Shown here piece by piece: positions 1 to 10,387 of a stretch of DNA of 31,551 nucleotides; within the stretch, counting starts at the first letter, position 1, and each line of letters starts with the position of its first letter. The DNA is from DATBDN01 sp036269895 (lineage in GTDB: Bacteria; Actinomycetota; Thermoleophilia; Solirubrobacterales; Thermoleophilaceae). The stretch lies in the NCBI GenBank assembly GCA_036269895.1, contig DATBDN010000017.1, positions 1-31,551 on the forward strand. The letters run 5' to 3'. Under the pieces are notes generated by a model. It was not told where the DNA came from, ran no database searches, and worked only from the letters and a program-made list of their open reading frames with translations. The translations under genes were made by a program, and so were the position numbers.

Positions 1-199
1 CCACGCGCTCGAGCCGGTTCGCGATCTCGCCCTTGAACTGGCGGTCGACGATGATCACGACGTTGAGCACCCGCGCCGGCACGTAGCCGTGCTCGTCGGT
101 GTGGGCTTCGACCAGGAGGTTGCGGAGCGCGCTGTCGATCGCAGAGGGATTGGTGTCCTGCTCGGACCATGTGCCCTCGATCTGAGCGGACGAAGCCAA
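1..199 (-). CDS. opcA: OpcA-type glucose-6-phosphate dehydrogenase assembly protein, N-terminal part (runs off the window)
   Basis: Only about 66 N-terminal codons lie in the window; the rest continues past position 1. The translation contains NPSAIDSALRNLL and GYVPARVLNVVIIV, which resemble the N-terminus of the OpcA family, proteins needed for full activity or assembly of glucose-6-phosphate dehydrogenase in cyanobacteria and actinobacteria. The start is taken as TTG at 199-197, preceded by GAGG at 208-205 with a 5-nt spacer; no ATG or GTG is available upstream in frame before the zwf stop at 209-207. It sits 7 nt behind zwf, the standard OpcA position, which is the strongest support. The identification rests on context plus a partial sequence. 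Confidence 0.75.
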   Translation of the reverse strand, partial: MASSAQIEGTWSEQDTNPSAIDSALRNLLVEAHTDEHGYVPARVLNVVIIVDRQFKGEIANRLERV

Positions 200-206
200 C
201 AGCGCC

Positions 207-1748
207 TCAGATCTGCCGCCACTTGTCTTCGTTCAGCAGGATCGAGTCCTCCTCGGCGGGCCCCGATGAGCCGGCCTTGTACTGCGGGAGCGGCCCGCTG
301 TCCTTGCCCCACGCCTCGAGGATCGGGTCGACGATGCGCCACGCAGCCTCGACCTCGTCGTTGCGTGCGAACAGGGTCGCGTCGCCGCGCATCGTGTCCA
401 GGATCAGGCGCTCGTACGCCTCGGGCGACTGCGACAGGAACGACGTCCCGTAGAGGAACTCCATGTTCACCGGACGCACACGCATGCGCGATCCGGGGAT
501 CTTCGCCATCAGCGACATCGACACGCCCTCGTTCGGCTGCACCGCCAGGATCAGCTGGTTCGGGTGGACCCCGAGCGAGCCCTGCTGCTGGAAGGCCAGG
601 TGCGGGACCGGCTTGAGCGTGATAACGACCTCGGTCCCCTTGCGCGCCAGCGCCTTGCCAGTGCGGATGTAAAACGGGACGCCGGCCCAGCGCCAGTTGT
701 CGACCTTGAGCCGGACAGCGGCGAAGGTCTCGGTGACCGAGTTCTCCTCTACGCCCTCCTCCTCCAGGTAGCCGGGCACGTCCTTGCCGCCCGAGTTGCC
801 TACGGAGTACTGCGCGCGCACGGCCATCTCCGGAACCTCGTCGACCGCCGGCGGCTTGATCGCATGCAGCACCTTCACCTTCTCGTCGCGGATGTCGTCG
901 GCCGAGAACGACACCGGCGGCTCCAGCGCCGTAAGCATCAGGAGCTGCAACAGGTGGTTCTGGATCAGGTCGCGCAACGCGCCCGCGTTGTCGTAGTAGC
1001 CGGCGCGGCCCTCGAGCGCGACCTCCTCGGACGCAGTGATCTGAACGTGGTCCACGTACGAGCGATTCCAGACCGGCTCGAATATGCCGTTGGCGAAGCG
1101 CAGCACCAAGGTGTTCTGGACCGTCTCCTTGCCAAGGTAGTGATCGATGCGGTAGATCTGCCGCTCCTCGAACACCGACAGCAGCGCCGCGTTCAGGTGC
1201 AGTGCCGAGGCCAAGTCGTGCCCGAACGGCTTCTCGACCACGATCCGCACCTCGGCGCCGTCGCGCCGGTGCATGCCGGCCTGCCCGAGCTGATGGGCGA
1301 TCGTCTCGAAGAATTGCGGCGCAACCGCGAGGTAGAACACGCGGTTGAACGGCAGCCCCGCCTCCTCGTCCTCCTCCTCGGCGATCTCGGCGATCTTCTG
1401 GAACAGGTTCGCGTCGTCGAACGAGCCCGAGACGTAGCGGGCGCGGTCGAGCAACGACTCGAGCACGGTGTCATCGGGAGTGCGGCGCGAGAACTTCTTG
1501 ATCGAGTCCCGCGCTTGTTCGCGGAACTCGTCGTCGGACCAGTCCGAGCGCGCGCAGCCGACCAGGTTGAAGCGCTCGGGCAGCGCGCCTTCGTGGGCGA
1601 GGTTGTAGATCGCCGGCAGGAGCTTGCGCTTGGCCAGGTCTCCCGACGCGCCGAAGATGCACAGCGTCGTCGGGTGGACGGGCAGCCGCTCGAGCCCTTC
1701 GACGAGCGGATTCTCGGGCGCCTGTTCGGGGGCTCCGACGGTGGCCAT
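207..1748 (-). CDS. zwf: Glucose-6-phosphate 1-dehydrogenase
   Basis: First enzyme of the oxidative pentose phosphate pathway, oxidising glucose-6-phosphate to 6-phosphogluconolactone with NAD(P)+ in the cytoplasm. The 513-residue product has the Rossmann nucleotide motif GASGDLAK (33-40), EKPFG (172-176) and the active-site signature RIDHYLGKE (200-208). Length is normal for the family (about 480-515). The reading frame stays open upstream, but the start is set at ATG 1748-1746, which overlaps the gnd stop by one base (TAATG); the upstream open frame is only a shadow of gnd. Shine-Dalgarno is weak, so translation is probably coupled to gnd. It is followed after 7 nt by opcA. Confidence 0.97.
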   Translation of the reverse strand: MATVGAPEQAPENPLVEGLERLPVHPTTLCIFGASGDLAKRKLLPAIYNLAHEGALPERFNLVGCARSDWSDDEFREQARDSIKKFSRRTPDDTVLESLLDRARYVSGSFDDANLFQKIAEIAEEEDEEAGLPFNRVFYLAVAPQFFETIAHQLGQAGMHRRDGAEVRIVVEKPFGHDLASALHLNAALLSVFEERQIYRIDHYLGKETVQNTLVLRFANGIFEPVWNRSYVDHVQITASEEVALEGRAGYYDNAGALRDLIQNHLLQLLMLTALEPPVSFSADDIRDEKVKVLHAIKPPAVDEVPEMAVRAQYSVGNSGGKDVPGYLEEEGVEENSVTETFAAVRLKVDNWRWAGVPFYIRTGKALARKGTEVVITLKPVPHLAFQQQGSLGVHPNQLILAVQPNEGVSMSLMAKIPGSRMRVRPVNMEFLYGTSFLSQSPEAYERLILDTMRGDATLFARNDEVEAAWRIVDPILEAWGKDSGPLPQYKAGSSGPAEEDSILLNEDKWRQI

Positions 1749-2713
1749 TACTCGGCGTGTGCCGGCTGCATCTCCGACGGCTCCGCGGGCTTGGCCTTGC
1801 TCTTTACCGCGTGCCCGCCGAACTGGTTGCGCAGCGCCGCGTTGACCTTCGCCGCGAACGCGTTCTGACCGCGCGAGCTGAAGCGCTCGTACAGCGATGT
1901 CGTGATCACGGGTGTCGGTATGCGCTTGTCGATCGCATCTTCGATCGTCCAGCGACCTTCGCCCGAGTCCTCGACATATGGTTCGAGCGATTCGAGGTCG
2001 TTGCCCTCCATCTCGAACGCTCGCGCCGCCAGCTCGCACAGCCACGAGCGGACGACCGAGCCCTGCATCCACAGGTGCGCGATCTTGGCGTTGTCGAGCT
2101 TGTACTCGGACGCGTCGAATAGAGCGAAGCCCTCGGCGTACGCCTGCATCATCCCGTACTCGACTCCGTTGTGAACCATCTTGACATAGTGGCCGGCGCC
2201 GGTTGGCCCGAAGTGACCCCAGCCAGGTCCGTGCTCCTCCGTAGGCTTCGGCGCCAAGACGTCAAGGATCGGCGCCAGACGCTCGACCGCTTCGTCGGGG
2301 CCGCCCACCATCATGCAGTAGCCGACGTCGATCCCCCAGACGCCGCCCGACGTGCCGACGTCGACGTAATGGATGCCCTTCGGCTCCAGCTGCGCCGCGC
2401 GCGCCTGGTCGTCGGTCCAGCGGCTGTTGCCACCGTCGATGATCATGTCGCCCTTCTCGAGCAACTCGGCCAACTTGTCGACCGTCTGCTGCGTGGGATC
2501 GCCGGCCGGGACCATGATCCACACGTTGCGCGGCACCTCGAGCTTCGCGACAAGGTCCTCGAGGCCGTCGGCGCCGGTGGCGCCCACCCCCTGGGCCTTC
2601 TCAACCGCCTCAGCGCTGAAATCGAACGCGACTACCTCGTGGTCCGAGTCCCGCTCGATCCGGTGGACCATGTTGCCGCCCATGCGGCCGAGTCCTACGA
2701 AGCCGATCTGCAT
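1748..2713 (-). CDS. gnd: 6-phosphogluconate dehydrogenase, short (about 320-residue) type
   Basis: Oxidative decarboxylation of 6-phosphogluconate to ribulose-5-phosphate. At 321 residues it belongs to the short 6PGDH class rather than the about 470-residue dimeric class of E. coli. The N-terminus has the Rossmann motif GLGRMGGNM (7-15); substrate-site segments are GTSGGVWGIDVGYCMMVGG and VKMVHNGVEYGMMQ (catalytic Lys-containing helix). Strand beta-2 ends in VVAFD with Asp31, the pattern usual for NAD+ rather than NADP+ binding (NADP enzymes typically carry Asn-Arg there); this is an inference. The start ATG 2713-2711 shares one base with the tal-pgi stop (TGATG), and AAGGAGA lies upstream. 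It is the fourth gene of the operon. Confidence 0.95.
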   Translation of the reverse strand: MQIGFVGLGRMGGNMVHRIERDSDHEVVAFDFSAEAVEKAQGVGATGADGLEDLVAKLEVPRNVWIMVPAGDPTQQTVDKLAELLEKGDMIIDGGNSRWTDDQARAAQLEPKGIHYVDVGTSGGVWGIDVGYCMMVGGPDEAVERLAPILDVLAPKPTEEHGPGWGHFGPTGAGHYVKMVHNGVEYGMMQAYAEGFALFDASEYKLDNAKIAHLWMQGSVVRSWLCELAARAFEMEGNDLESLEPYVEDSGEGRWTIEDAIDKRIPTPVITTSLYERFSSRGQNAFAAKVNAALRNQFGGHAVKSKAKPAEPSEMQPAHAE

Positions 2714-5387
2714 CAGTCGATCTCCTTGATCAGATCCCGCACCGCCTTGGCCGGATCGCCCTCCAGCCGAATGCGAGTGACGGGAAGCCCGTGCGCCTGC
2801 AGCGTCCTGTAATCGCCGAGCGCCTGGGCGTTTTTCAGAGTGCGGAAGGAGTACCCGGCGCCCGGGATCTCGATATCCACATCCCCATCGTGCACCAACT
2901 GGACGAAGACACCCGTCGGCGGCCCGCCCTTGTGGAATTGCCCCGTCGAGTGCAGGTAGCGCGGGCCATAGCCGAAGGTCGTCGTCGCGCGCGTCTTGTC
3001 ACGGATCGCCTGCCGCAGCTCGCCGATCGCCTCCTCGAAGTCGGGCGACGGCTTCACGAACCCCTGGATCGCCACGTAGTGCGGCGGCGCGACGCCCGAC
3101 ACGTCGAGCTTGCCTGACTCCGGCTCCTCCACGCCCTCCTCGAGCACCTTCTTGGTTGCGTCCTTGGCCTCCTGGACGTTCGGTTGGTCGAACGGGTTGA
3201 TGCCCAGGACCCAGCCGGCGACAGCCGCCGCGAACTCCGCGTAGAAGAAGATCCGGCCCAGGTCCTCCGCTCCCTCGAACGGCGCCGTGATGACCGGGTG
3301 ACCGGCCTTGCGAAGCTCCTCGAGCCGGTCGTCGCCGTCCGGTGCGCGCAGGTGGAAGAACAAACGGTCCTCGCCGTAGACATCCGGGGAGCCGAGTGGC
3401 TCGTTCGCCACGGGCAGGATGCCCTTGCCGTGCTTGCCGGTCGACTCCGCGAACAGCTGCTCAGCCCACAGGCCGTAGCTCGATATCGGCTCGTCGACCA
3501 CGTAGGTGAGCTTGTCGCGGCCGGCGTTGGCCGCTTCCCCGAACGCCAAGCCCATCCACAAGCCGCGGTTGCTCGCACTCGAGTCGAACTCGTTGCAGTT
3601 CTCCTCGGCGATCCGCGCGCGATCGACCAGCGCTCGCACGTCGATGCCCATCAGCGCCGCGGGCACGAGCCCGAAGTACGACAGCGCCGAGTAGCGCCCG
3701 CCGATGTCGGGATCGTTCAGGAAGACACGCCGGAACCCGCTCTGCTTGGCCAGGTTCTCGAGCGAGGACCCCGGGTCGGTGATCGCCACGAAGTTGCGGC
3801 CGTTGTCGACCTTCGAGCGGAAGTAGTGGTATTGCGACAGCGTCTCGATCGTGCCGCCCGACTTCGACGAGATCAGGAACAACGTGCGCTGGAGGTCGAT
3901 CTGGTCCTCGACGTCCTTGATCGCACCCGGATCGGTCGAGTCGAGCACGTGTAGGTCGAGCCCGCCGGAGCCGCGCTCGAACGACTGGCGCAAGACCTCC
4001 GGCGCCAGTGAGCTGCCACCCATGCCGCAGAGCACGACCGTCTGCATGCCGTCGGCGCGCACCTGGTCGACGAAGTCCTGCAGCGCACCCGCCTGGTCGA
4101 GCATGCGCTGCGAGATCGTCAGCCAGCCGAGGCGGTTGCCGATCTCAGGGCCCGGGCCGCCCCACAGCGTTTCGTCGTGATGCCAGATGCGGCGCGCGAC
4201 CTGCTCGCTTTGTGCCTGCTCCACGCGCGCCGCGAGCTTCGTCTCGAGGTCTTCCGGGACCGACGACTCCACCGACTTCGGCCGGCTCAGCACGGTCGCC
4301 TCGCGCGCGGACTCGATGCCGCCGAGCAGCTTCTCGAATGGAGTGATGAACGCGTCGACGCCGTCGCTCAGCAGCTTCGCCGTGACCTCGTCCATGTCGA
4401 TGCCCGCCTTGCGCAGTGCCTCGAGCTCGGCAGTCGGATCCTGGTCGACCATCACCTGGTCGACCTCGCTCTTCTCGCCGGTCGCAGTCAGCGTGGCCAT
4501 CGGCATCGTGTTGACCGTGTGCGGGCCGACCAGCGAGTCGACGTACTTCGTGTCGGGGTACTTCGGGTTCTTGACGCCGGTCGACGCCCAGAGCGGCCGC
4601 TGCACCCGCGCACCGGCGGCCGCCAGCTGCTGCCAACGTTCGCTCGCGACGATCTCCTTGAAGCGCTGGTAGGCCGCCCGCGCGTTCGCGACCGCCGCTG
4701 TCCCCTGCAGATCGGTGTTTCCCATCGCCTCCAGCCGCTTGTCAACCTCCGTGTCAACGCGCGAGACAAAGAAACTGGCAACCGATTGAGGGCTGACGTC
4801 CTTGCCCTCGTCCTTGCGCCGCTCGAGGCCGCGGATGTAAGCGTCGGCTACGCGCGCGTACGCCTCGACGGAGAACAGCAGCGTCACGTTGACGTTGATG
4901 CCCTCGTAGGTGGCCTGCTCGATTGCCGGCTCGCCCTCGGTCGTTCCCGGGATCTTGATCATCACGTTCGGGCGGTCGACCGCCTGCCAGTAGTGGCGTG
5001 CCGACTCGAGCGTCTTGTCCGTATCGAATGCAAGGTCGGGTTCGACCTCGATCGAGACGAAGCCGTCGGCACCCTCAGACTCGTCCCAGACCGGGCGCAG
5101 CACATCACAGGCGTCCCGCACGGTCTTGACGGCCAGGCGCTCGTAGATCGACCGGTTGTCCAGGCGCTCGCGCGCGGCCTCCTCGATCAGCTCGTCGTAG
5201 TCGTCCGACCCGAGGATCGCCTTCTCCAAGATCGCCGGATTCGAGGTCACACCGCGCAGCGACTCGTACTTGACCAGCCGCTCGAGCTCGCCGGACTCGA
5301 TCAGGTTCAGGCGGATCTGGTCCAGCCAAATCGACGTGCCGAGCTCCGTGATGCGCGCGAGGCGCTGGTTGACTTCTGCGGCGACGC

Positions 5388-5391
<4 letters not shown>
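2713..5391 (-). CDS. tal-pgi: Bifunctional transaldolase / glucose-6-phosphate isomerase
   Basis: An 892-residue fusion. Residues about 1-365 are transaldolase: RGVTSNPAI (46-54) and the Schiff-base lysine in VMIKIPGT (Lys146). Residues about 385-892 are phosphoglucose isomerase with SIS-type motifs GMGGSSL (456-462) and SSKSGGT (508-514) and the C-terminal segment GPRYLHSTGQFHKGGPP. Transaldolase exchanges C3 units between sedoheptulose-7-P and glyceraldehyde-3-P; the isomerase converts the fructose-6-P product to glucose-6-P, so the fusion can return carbon directly to zwf. Such fusions are known in several bacterial groups. The start ATG overlaps the tkt stop by 4 nt (ATGA), with AAAGGA 7 nt upstream. 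No break in either domain is seen. Confidence 0.96.
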
Positions 5392-7412
<2,021 letters not shown>

Positions 7413-7421
7413 GTCCCTCCC

Positions 7422-8348
7422 TTAGGTTTTGCTTCGAGCAGTATCCCGCTCACCCATCGTGAGCGCATGTTCCATTTGTGCCAACACGCCGGCTCCGATT
7501 ACGCCGGCGTCGGATCCCCCCTTCGCGAGCGAAACCTTGAGCCGCTTCAGCCCGGGCGGCAGCGCGCGCGAGCGCGCCTCCTCGAGCGCCGTCGGCAGGA
7601 ACAGATCGGAGGCCGAAGCCCCAAGGCCACCGCCGATCACGATGTGCTCGGGCTCGAAGATGTTCACGAAGTTCGAGAGGCCGACACCGAGCCAGCGGCC
7701 GAGGTCCTCGAGGTGCCCTCGCGCGACGCCGTCGCCCTGCCGCGCCCTCGCCTCGACGTCCTCGCCGGACACGCCGGCCGCGCGCTCGAGCGCGCTCCCC
7801 GAGCAGTACGCCTCGATGCAGCCGCGGTTGGGGCACGTCCTCCCGGGACAAGGCAAGCCGTCGGCCTCGATGACCATGTGCCCGAGCTCCGCACCGAGGC
7901 CGGTGGCGCCTCGGAAGACACGGCCGTCGATGATCACGCCGCCGCCGACCCCGGTGCCGAGCGTGAGCATCACGAGGTGGCTGGTCGGGCCGTCCTCGAC
8001 CAGCTGCGCCTCAGCGAGCGCGGCGACGTTGCCATCGTTGTCGACGAAGACCGGGACGCCGAAGCGGCTCTCGAGCTCGGCGCGCAGCGCCACCCCCTCG
8101 AGCGGAATGTTCACGCTGGAGACGACGGTCCCGGTGGCGTAGTCGACCTGGGATGGAACCCCGACCCCGATCGCCTCAGGCGCGCCATCCTGGTCGATGA
8201 CCGTCCGCGCGAGCGACTCGATGCAATCGATGAGCGCACCGCTGTCCTCGAGCGGCGTCCGCTCCTGCTGCGGCGCGATCGCACGCCCATCGACGACCGA
8301 CGCGATCTCCACCTTGGTTCCTCCGACATCGATGCCGAGTACCCGCAT
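7422..8348 (-). CDS. ROK-family glucokinase
   Basis: Probable ATP-dependent glucose kinase of the ROK family, feeding glucose-6-phosphate to the downstream operon. The 308-residue product starts MRVLGIDVGGT (phosphate-binding DxGGT) and has the catalytic aspartate in FVDNDGN (Asp105), a GTGVGGG adenosine/phosphate loop, and the zinc region GAELGHM with CPGRTCPNRGC (His157, Cys167, Cys172, Cys177). Spacing between the first two cysteines is longer than the usual CxCGxxGC. The start ATG 8348-8346 matches the family N-terminus; the longer open frame upstream covers the promoter and the divergent small gene. No Shine-Dalgarno is present, but TAGGTT lies 8 nt upstream. Exact sugar (glucose versus another hexose) is inferred from the operon. 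Confidence 0.9.
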   Translation of the reverse strand: MRVLGIDVGGTKVEIASVVDGRAIAPQQERTPLEDSGALIDCIESLARTVIDQDGAPEAIGVGVPSQVDYATGTVVSSVNIPLEGVALRAELESRFGVPVFVDNDGNVAALAEAQLVEDGPTSHLVMLTLGTGVGGGVIIDGRVFRGATGLGAELGHMVIEADGLPCPGRTCPNRGCIEAYCSGSALERAAGVSGEDVEARARQGDGVARGHLEDLGRWLGVGLSNFVNIFEPEHIVIGGGLGASASDLFLPTALEEARSRALPPGLKRLKVSLAKGGSDAGVIGAGVLAQMEHALTMGERDTARSKT

Positions 8349-8356
8349 CAGCCGCC

Positions 8357-8362
8357 AACCTA
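8357..8362 (-). promoter_or_regulatory. -10 hexamer (TAGGTT) for the pentose phosphate operon, leaderless-type
   Basis: TAGGTT read on the minus strand, 8 nt before the glucokinase ATG, matching the actinobacterial -10 pattern TANNNT at the spacing expected if transcription starts at or next to the start codon. No Shine-Dalgarno precedes the ATG. I could not see a convincing -35. Confidence 0.45.
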
Positions 8363-8402
8363 CCCGGGTGGCGCTCTGCCATGCCGCCTGCCTGATAAAA
8401 CA

Positions 8403-8519
8403 ATGGCCGTGGACAGGCGGCTCGCGCAGCGAAATCTCCGTACGGCCCTCATTGCGGGGGCGATCGCGCTCTTGCTCTTCGGCGCTGCCTTCCTGGCGGC
8501 GGACATCTACCTCAGCTGA
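8403..8519 (+). CDS. Small single-TM membrane protein (38 aa)
   Basis: A 38-residue ORF starting MAVDRRLAQRNLRTAL, with a basic N-terminus followed by one hydrophobic segment (about residues 14-36), so probably N-in with one membrane span. Its TGA overlaps the ATG of the next gene by one base (TGATG), which supports it as real and co-transcribed. It starts 54 nt from the divergent glucokinase. The sequence before the ATG is A/T-rich (TGATAAAACA) with no Shine-Dalgarno. I do not recognise the family; the neighbours suggest a small accessory part of the respiratory cluster. Confidence 0.6.
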   Translation: MAVDRRLAQRNLRTALIAGAIALLLFGAAFLAADIYLS

Positions 8520-8755
8520 TGGCGGAAGAGCTGGAGCACGACCCGTCGCTGACGCCCCCGGCCGAGGCAATCCACCTGCCTGAGCCGTCGTACCTGCCGG
8601 CAACGCTCGCGCTGGGAATCACTTTCTCGCTCGTCGGGATCCTGACCTGGTGGTACGTGTCGGCGATCGGCTTGATCATCGTCGTCACGGTTCTCGTACG
8701 CTGGATCCGCTCCGCGCGCGCAGATATGTCGGACCTGCCGCTAGAGCGCCACTGA
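8519..8755 (+). CDS. Small membrane protein, cytochrome c oxidase subunit IV-like
   Basis: A 78-residue protein with a Pro-rich, acidic N-terminus (residues 1-25), two closely spaced hydrophobic spans (about 27-43 and 46-62) and a short charged tail ending DLPLERH. This layout resembles the small subunit-IV-like proteins found with bacterial heme-copper oxidases, and ctaC/ctaD/ctaE follow on the same strand after the CBS gene. That assignment is contextual; no catalytic residue can be named. The start ATG overlaps the preceding stop by one base. Confidence 0.55.
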   Translation: MAEELEHDPSLTPPAEAIHLPEPSYLPATLALGITFSLVGILTWWYVSAIGLIIVVTVLVRWIRSARADMSDLPLERH

Positions 8756-8801
8756 CGGCTGCAAACCTTCGCCCTGCGGCGTCCTCGGTGTTCGCCGTCA
8801 G
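8752..8801. terminator. Possible bidirectional terminator between convergent genes
   Basis: Inverted repeat CTGACGGC (8752-8759) / GCCGTCAG (8794-8801), with a smaller CGCC/GGCG hairpin (8770-8781) inside the loop. It fills the gap between the plus-strand gene ending at 8755 and the minus-strand CBS gene ending at 8808. There is no T-run, so the call is weak. Confidence 0.3.
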
Positions 8802-8807
8802 AGCGTT

Positions 8808-9221
8808 CTAAGCCGTCGCCTCTTCGTGTGGCATCTCGCTCGTGGCGCCTGGCTCGGTCCAGCAGCGGACGATGTCGCGGATCGAGATGATCCCGACCGT
8901 CTCGCCGTCGTGGACGACCACGAGGTGGCGGAAGCCGCCCTTCACCATCGCCTCGGCGGCGCGCTCCAGCGACCAGTCAGGGGACGCGAACGTCAGATTC
9001 GCCGAGAGGTGGTCGCAGACCCGCTCGTTGTCCGGATCCTGGCCTGCGCCGACGGATACGAGGATGTCGCGCTCGGTGATGATGCCGGGCCCGGGCTGCT
9101 CTGGATCGTTCACGACGGCCGCACCGACCTTCTTCTGGGCCATCGCCCGGGCGGCGTCGCGGAGCGTGTGCCCGGGGCCCACGGCGAGGATCGCGTCAGT
9201 CATCCCGTTGCGTACCTGCAT
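8808..9221 (-). CDS. Tandem CBS-domain protein
   Basis: A 137-residue protein made almost entirely of two CBS motifs (a Bateman module): residues about 1-60 contain TLRDAARAMAQKKVGAAVV and GIITERDIL, and residues about 70-130 contain SLERAAEAMVKGGFRHLVV and VGIISIRDIV. Such stand-alone modules bind adenine nucleotides and act as energy sensors or regulators; no ligand can be deduced here. The start ATG has GGAGG upstream at normal spacing. It lies antisense within the oxidase cluster, divergent from ctaC, and shares with it a 97-nt promoter region. Confidence 0.88.
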   Translation of the reverse strand: MQVRNGMTDAILAVGPGHTLRDAARAMAQKKVGAAVVNDPEQPGPGIITERDILVSVGAGQDPDNERVCDHLSANLTFASPDWSLERAAEAMVKGGFRHLVVVHDGETVGIISIRDIVRCWTEPGATSEMPHEEATA

Positions 9222-9258
9222 GCAACCTCCAAGGTGCCACTTTGTGCCGAGCGGCGCA

Positions 9259-9264
9259 AGCGTA
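9259..9264 (-). promoter_or_regulatory. Possible -10 hexamer (TACGCT) for the CBS-domain gene
   Basis: TACGCT on the minus strand, 37 nt before the ATG, which would give a leader of about 30 nt carrying the GGAGG site. It lies in the divergent region 9222-9318 shared with ctaC. Confidence 0.3.
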
Positions 9265-9303
9265 CAGGCGAAAGCAGGGCGACGCAGGCGTCCGGGTTCG
9301 CTT

Positions 9304-9309
9304 TAGACT
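9304..9309 (+). promoter_or_regulatory. -10 hexamer (TAGACT) for the ctaC operon, leaderless-type
   Basis: TAGACT lies 9 nt before the ctaC GTG, and there is no Shine-Dalgarno between them. This fits transcription starting at or 1-2 nt before the start codon. Confidence 0.45.
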
Positions 9310-9318
9310 GCCCGCCCC

Positions 9319-10377
9319 GTGAGCCCGCAGCGCAAAGACCTTGTCCGAATGCTCGTGATCGGCATCGCCGCCGCGGTCATCGGAACGTTCCTCGCGCTGC
9401 AGATCAACTGGTTCCCGGCACAGGGATCCACCGCCGCCGGGAAGATCGACACGCTCTACGACTGGCTGCTGGTCGCCTCCGTGCCGATGTTCGTGCTGGT
9501 CATGTCGGTCGCGATCTACTGCGTGGTGCGCTTCCGGGTGCGTCCGGGCGGCCCGACCGGCGACGGCGCGCCGATCCACGGCAACACGCGGCTCGAGATC
9601 GTCTGGGTGACCATCCCGTTCCTGATCGTCACCGCGCTCGCGGTCTACGCCGCCGTCGTCCTGGCGCAGATCGAGCAGAAGAAGCCGAACGAGCTCCAGG
9701 TGCGGGCGATCGGCCAGCAGTTCACGTGGCATTTCGAGTACACGCAGGGTGGCAAGAAGTTCAGGACGGATCAGCTGTACCTGCCGATCGACCGGCCCGT
9801 CTACATGAAGATCAACACCCTCGACGTGATCCACTCCTTCTGGGTGCCGGCGTTTCGCCTGAAGGACGACGCCGTCCCAGGTCAGACGGACCACGTGCGC
9901 TTCACGCCCGACCGGCTCGGCACCTACGAGGTCATCTGCGCCGAACTGTGCGGCGTCGGTCATTCGACGATGCGCGTGAAGTCGTACGTCGTCCCCAAGC
10001 AGAAGTTCCAGCAGTTCGTGCAGGCGCACCTCCGTCCGGCGGCTGCAGGTGGCGGCGCAGCGGCGGGTGGCGGCGCAGCGAAGGGCGCTGGCGGCGGCGC
10101 TGTCGCGCAGGGCAAGACGATCTTCACGGGTGAGGGCGGCTGTGGCGCCTGTCACACCCTTGCGGACGCCGGAGCCACGGGAACCGTCGGCCCGAACCTG
10201 ACGAAGGTGAAGATCGCAAACAAGGGCGCGGCCTTCATCAAGCAGTCAATCGAGGCTCCGAACGCAGAGATCACGCAAGGCTTCCCGAAGGACGTCATGC
10301 CACAGGACTTCAAGTCCAGGCTTGGTCCACAAAAGATTGACGCGCTCGTAAAGTACTTGCTCCAGGCAGGAAAGTAG
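9319..10377 (+). CDS. ctaC: Cytochrome c oxidase subunit II with fused cytochrome c domain (caa3 type)
   Basis: Electron-entry subunit of an aa3-type oxidase, facing outside the cytoplasmic membrane. The 352 residues contain hydrophobic spans at about 9-30, 48-70 and 94-115, then the cupredoxin domain with all CuA ligands: His172, Cys207, Glu209, Cys211, His215, Met218 (CAELCGVGHSTM). A Gly/Ala-rich linker (about 241-262) leads to a C-terminal c-type heme domain with CGACH (275-279) and probable axial Met327 in VMPQDF. The fused heme makes this a caa3-type oxidase able to take electrons from a small carrier. The start is GTG at 9319. ctaD follows after 10 nt. Confidence 0.96.
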   Translation: MSPQRKDLVRMLVIGIAAAVIGTFLALQINWFPAQGSTAAGKIDTLYDWLLVASVPMFVLVMSVAIYCVVRFRVRPGGPTGDGAPIHGNTRLEIVWVTIPFLIVTALAVYAAVVLAQIEQKKPNELQVRAIGQQFTWHFEYTQGGKKFRTDQLYLPIDRPVYMKINTLDVIHSFWVPAFRLKDDAVPGQTDHVRFTPDRLGTYEVICAELCGVGHSTMRVKSYVVPKQKFQQFVQAHLRPAAAGGGAAAGGGAAKGAGGGAVAQGKTIFTGEGGCGACHTLADAGATGTVGPNLTKVKIANKGAAFIKQSIEAPNAEITQGFPKDVMPQDFKSRLGPQKIDALVKYLLQAGK

Positions 10378-10387
10378 GACTGACTAA

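Noticed and set aside
564..1868. 434-codon plus-strand frame over zwf
   Set aside because: Antisense shadow rich in Arg/Val/Leu, with no domain; zwf is intact opposite.
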